Below are positions 5,144-5,345 of a stretch of DNA of 5,345 nucleotides, in pieces. The translations under genes and the position numbers were made by a program. Location: NCBI GenBank assembly GCA_903933395.1, contig CAIZKA010000181.1:1-5345 (forward strand). Direction: 5' to 3'. The notes below the pieces were generated by a model. That model ran no database searches. It saw only the letters and a list, made by a program, of their open reading frames with translations, and was not told the origin of the DNA. Within the stretch, counting starts at the first letter, position 1; every line of letters starts with the position of its first letter. The stretch is from an uncultured beta proteobacterium. GTDB taxonomy: Bacteria > Pseudomonadota > Gammaproteobacteria > Burkholderiales > Rhodocyclaceae.

Positions 5144-5345
5144 GCGCCGTTCGCGCCTCGCGCAGAGCCGCCACGCTGTTGGCGCTGAGATCGGCCAGTT
5201 CGGTGCCCAGCTTGCGGCGCGAGGCTTCCAGGCCTGCAATGTCCGTCTGCATGATCGACATCGCCAGATTCTTCAGCTTGAACGCGCCCATTTGCTGGGC
5301 CACGCCCTTGAGGGCATGCGCCAGTTTCCTCACCTCGTCCCACTG
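5109..5345 (-). CDS. C-terminal Hpt (histidine phosphotransfer) domain, probably of an RpfC-like hybrid sensor kinase; 5' part outside the window
   Basis: The frame enters from the right edge and gives 78 residues ending at the TGA (5111-5109). It contains the Hpt signature AHALKGVAQQMGAFKL; the His codon at 5318-5316 is the predicted phosphorylated residue. It is followed by the second helix pattern LKNLAMSIMQTD and a helix rich in Leu/Ala, then a short Pro-containing tail. In hybrid kinases the Hpt domain relays phosphate from the receiver domain to a separate response regulator. The gene converges on the rpfF-like gene and overlaps its end by 35 bases. In Xanthomonas rpfC, the DSF sensor, ends in an Hpt domain and is convergent with rpfF, so an RpfC-like sensor is the best guess. 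A different hybrid kinase or a free-standing Hpt protein cannot be excluded from this fragment. Confidence 0.8.
   Translation of the reverse strand, partial: QWDEVRKLAHALKGVAQQMGAFKLKNLAMSIMQTDIAGLEASRRKLGTELADLSANSVAALREARTAPRPNAAGEWVA

Noticed and set aside
1..5345. CRISPR array, tRNA or rRNA gene, insertion sequence or phage gene
   Set aside because: No regularly spaced repeats, cloverleaf-like sequence, transposase motifs or phage proteins were recognised on either strand.

Overview
The window is about 65% GC by eye, with dense genes, short spacers and GC-rich third codon positions. It looks like a chromosomal piece of a high-GC Proteobacterium. A betaproteobacterium of the Rhodocyclales/Burkholderiales type is my best guess, from the style of the proteins and of the G/C-run hairpin repeats. 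That placement is inference, because no taxonomic marker was searched.

Left part (1-2417), housekeeping, + strand: a methionyl-tRNA synthetase gene (metG) enters from the left edge without its first ~45 codons and runs to 2032. It keeps the zinc knuckle, the KMSKS loop, the anticodon-binding domain and a C-terminal EMAPII-like tRNA-binding domain. The linker before that last domain carries a hairpin repeat read in frame as PSPQPSPARGEG. A 109-base spacer made almost entirely of inverted repeats leads to a complete small acylphosphatase gene (2142-2417).

Middle part (2546-4032), + strand: a stand-alone acyl carrier protein gene and a FabF-type beta-ketoacyl-ACP synthase gene overlap by four bases (GTGA). 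They look like a translationally coupled two-gene unit. The phosphopantetheine serine and the Cys-His-His triad with its lysine are all present.

Right part (4033-5345): a 205-base spacer rich in inverted repeats precedes a crotonase-fold gene (4238-5143). It matches the DSF synthase RpfF across its whole length, including two catalytic glutamates 20 residues apart and the typical C-terminal helical tail. On the - strand, converging on it and overlapping its 3' end by 35 bases, is the C-terminus of a histidine phosphotransfer (Hpt) domain protein. This is probably the tail of an RpfC-like hybrid sensor kinase.

Working model: the right part is one end of a DSF (diffusible signal factor) quorum-sensing locus, with synthase and sensor genes convergent as in Xanthomonas rpf. 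The ACP/KS pair beside it could supply or shape the acyl-ACP precursor of the signal. That link is inferred from proximity and substrate logic only. I see no RNA gene, insertion sequence, CRISPR array or phage gene.
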